From SURF-24 sp964537965 (GTDB taxonomy: Bacteria; Bacteroidota; Ignavibacteria; Ignavibacteriales; SURF-24): a stretch of 6,904 bases of DNA. Made by a program: the position numbers and the translations under genes. Shown piece by piece: positions 6,810 to 6,904 of the stretch. The number at the start of each line of letters is the position of its first letter. Position 1 is the first letter of the stretch. The stretch lies in the NCBI GenBank assembly GCA_964537965.1, contig CAZIDB010000241.1, positions 1 through 6,904 on the forward strand. The letters are read 5' to 3'. The notes under the pieces were generated by a model. That model was given only the letters and a program-made list of their open reading frames with translations, had not been told where the DNA came from and ran no database searches.

Positions 6810-6904
6810 TTACTTGGTCAACTGTGAGAATATTAATAAGAGCTTTGGACGAAGACTTGTATTCAAAAATATAAATCTTCTTTATAAAGATTCCGGTGTT
6901 TATG
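6802..6904 (+). CDS. ABC transporter ATP-binding protein, N-terminal fragment at window edge
   Basis: From the ATG at 6802 an open frame continues to the window end: 34 full codons reading MTDYLVNCENINKSFGRR, then LVFKNINLLYKDSGVY. This is the typical beginning of an ABC ATPase: the first strand, the A-loop aromatic in KSFG (F15) that stacks on adenine, and the strand leading to the Walker A motif, which should start just beyond the edge. The start overlaps the protease stop by eight bases in another frame, so it belongs to the same transcription unit. Short compact ATPases of this kind include CcmA-like heme exporters as well as many drug and lipoprotein transporters; the fragment cannot separate these. 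No Walker motif is visible, so the call rests on the N-terminal pattern alone. Confidence 0.72.
   Translation, partial: MTDYLVNCENINKSFGRRLVFKNINLLYKDSGVY

Overview
The window looks like accessory and housekeeping DNA from an AT-rich member of the Bacteroidota/Chlorobiota group, most plausibly an Ignavibacteria-like bacterium. Three things point there: a secreted protease with a type IX secretion (T9SS) type A-like C-terminal sorting domain, a BamD-type outer-membrane lipoprotein (so a diderm envelope), and start codons that mostly lack a Shine-Dalgarno sequence. The assignment is by protein style only; no marker gene is present.

Left part (1-1529, minus strand): a GIY-YIG nuclease-family gene that runs off the left edge, and upstream of it a gene for a C39/papain-like cysteine peptidase with an intact Cys/His/Asp triad but no signal peptide. 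They are co-directional with 71 bases between them, and a sigma70-like promoter can be proposed in front of the peptidase gene.

Middle (1530-1629): exactly 100 Ns, the usual placeholder for a scaffold gap of unknown size. Everything left of it and everything right of it come from separately assembled contigs, so neighbourhood across the gap should not be trusted. A ribosome-binding-site-like sequence plus ATG lies immediately before the Ns, so a gene may be hidden there.

Right part (1680-6904, plus strand): a tight co-directional run of five genes. They are a BamD-like TPR lipoprotein, a hotdog-fold acyl-CoA thioesterase, a 708-residue exported FG-GAP/VCBS-type beta-propeller protein starting with TTG, an MXAN_6640-like secreted zinc metalloprotease with HEFHH and a T9SS-like tail, and the first 34 codons of an ABC-transporter ATPase. 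The last three overlap (4 bases, then 8 bases), which suggests translational coupling. The first two are general envelope and lipid-metabolism functions. The propeller-protease pair looks like a secreted or surface module, and its link to the ABC ATPase is suggestive but unproven because the ATPase is cut off.

No RNA genes, CRISPR array, insertion sequence or convincing terminator is visible. The most interesting unexplained item is the coupled propeller/metalloprotease pair; no clearly new defence or mobile system is evident.
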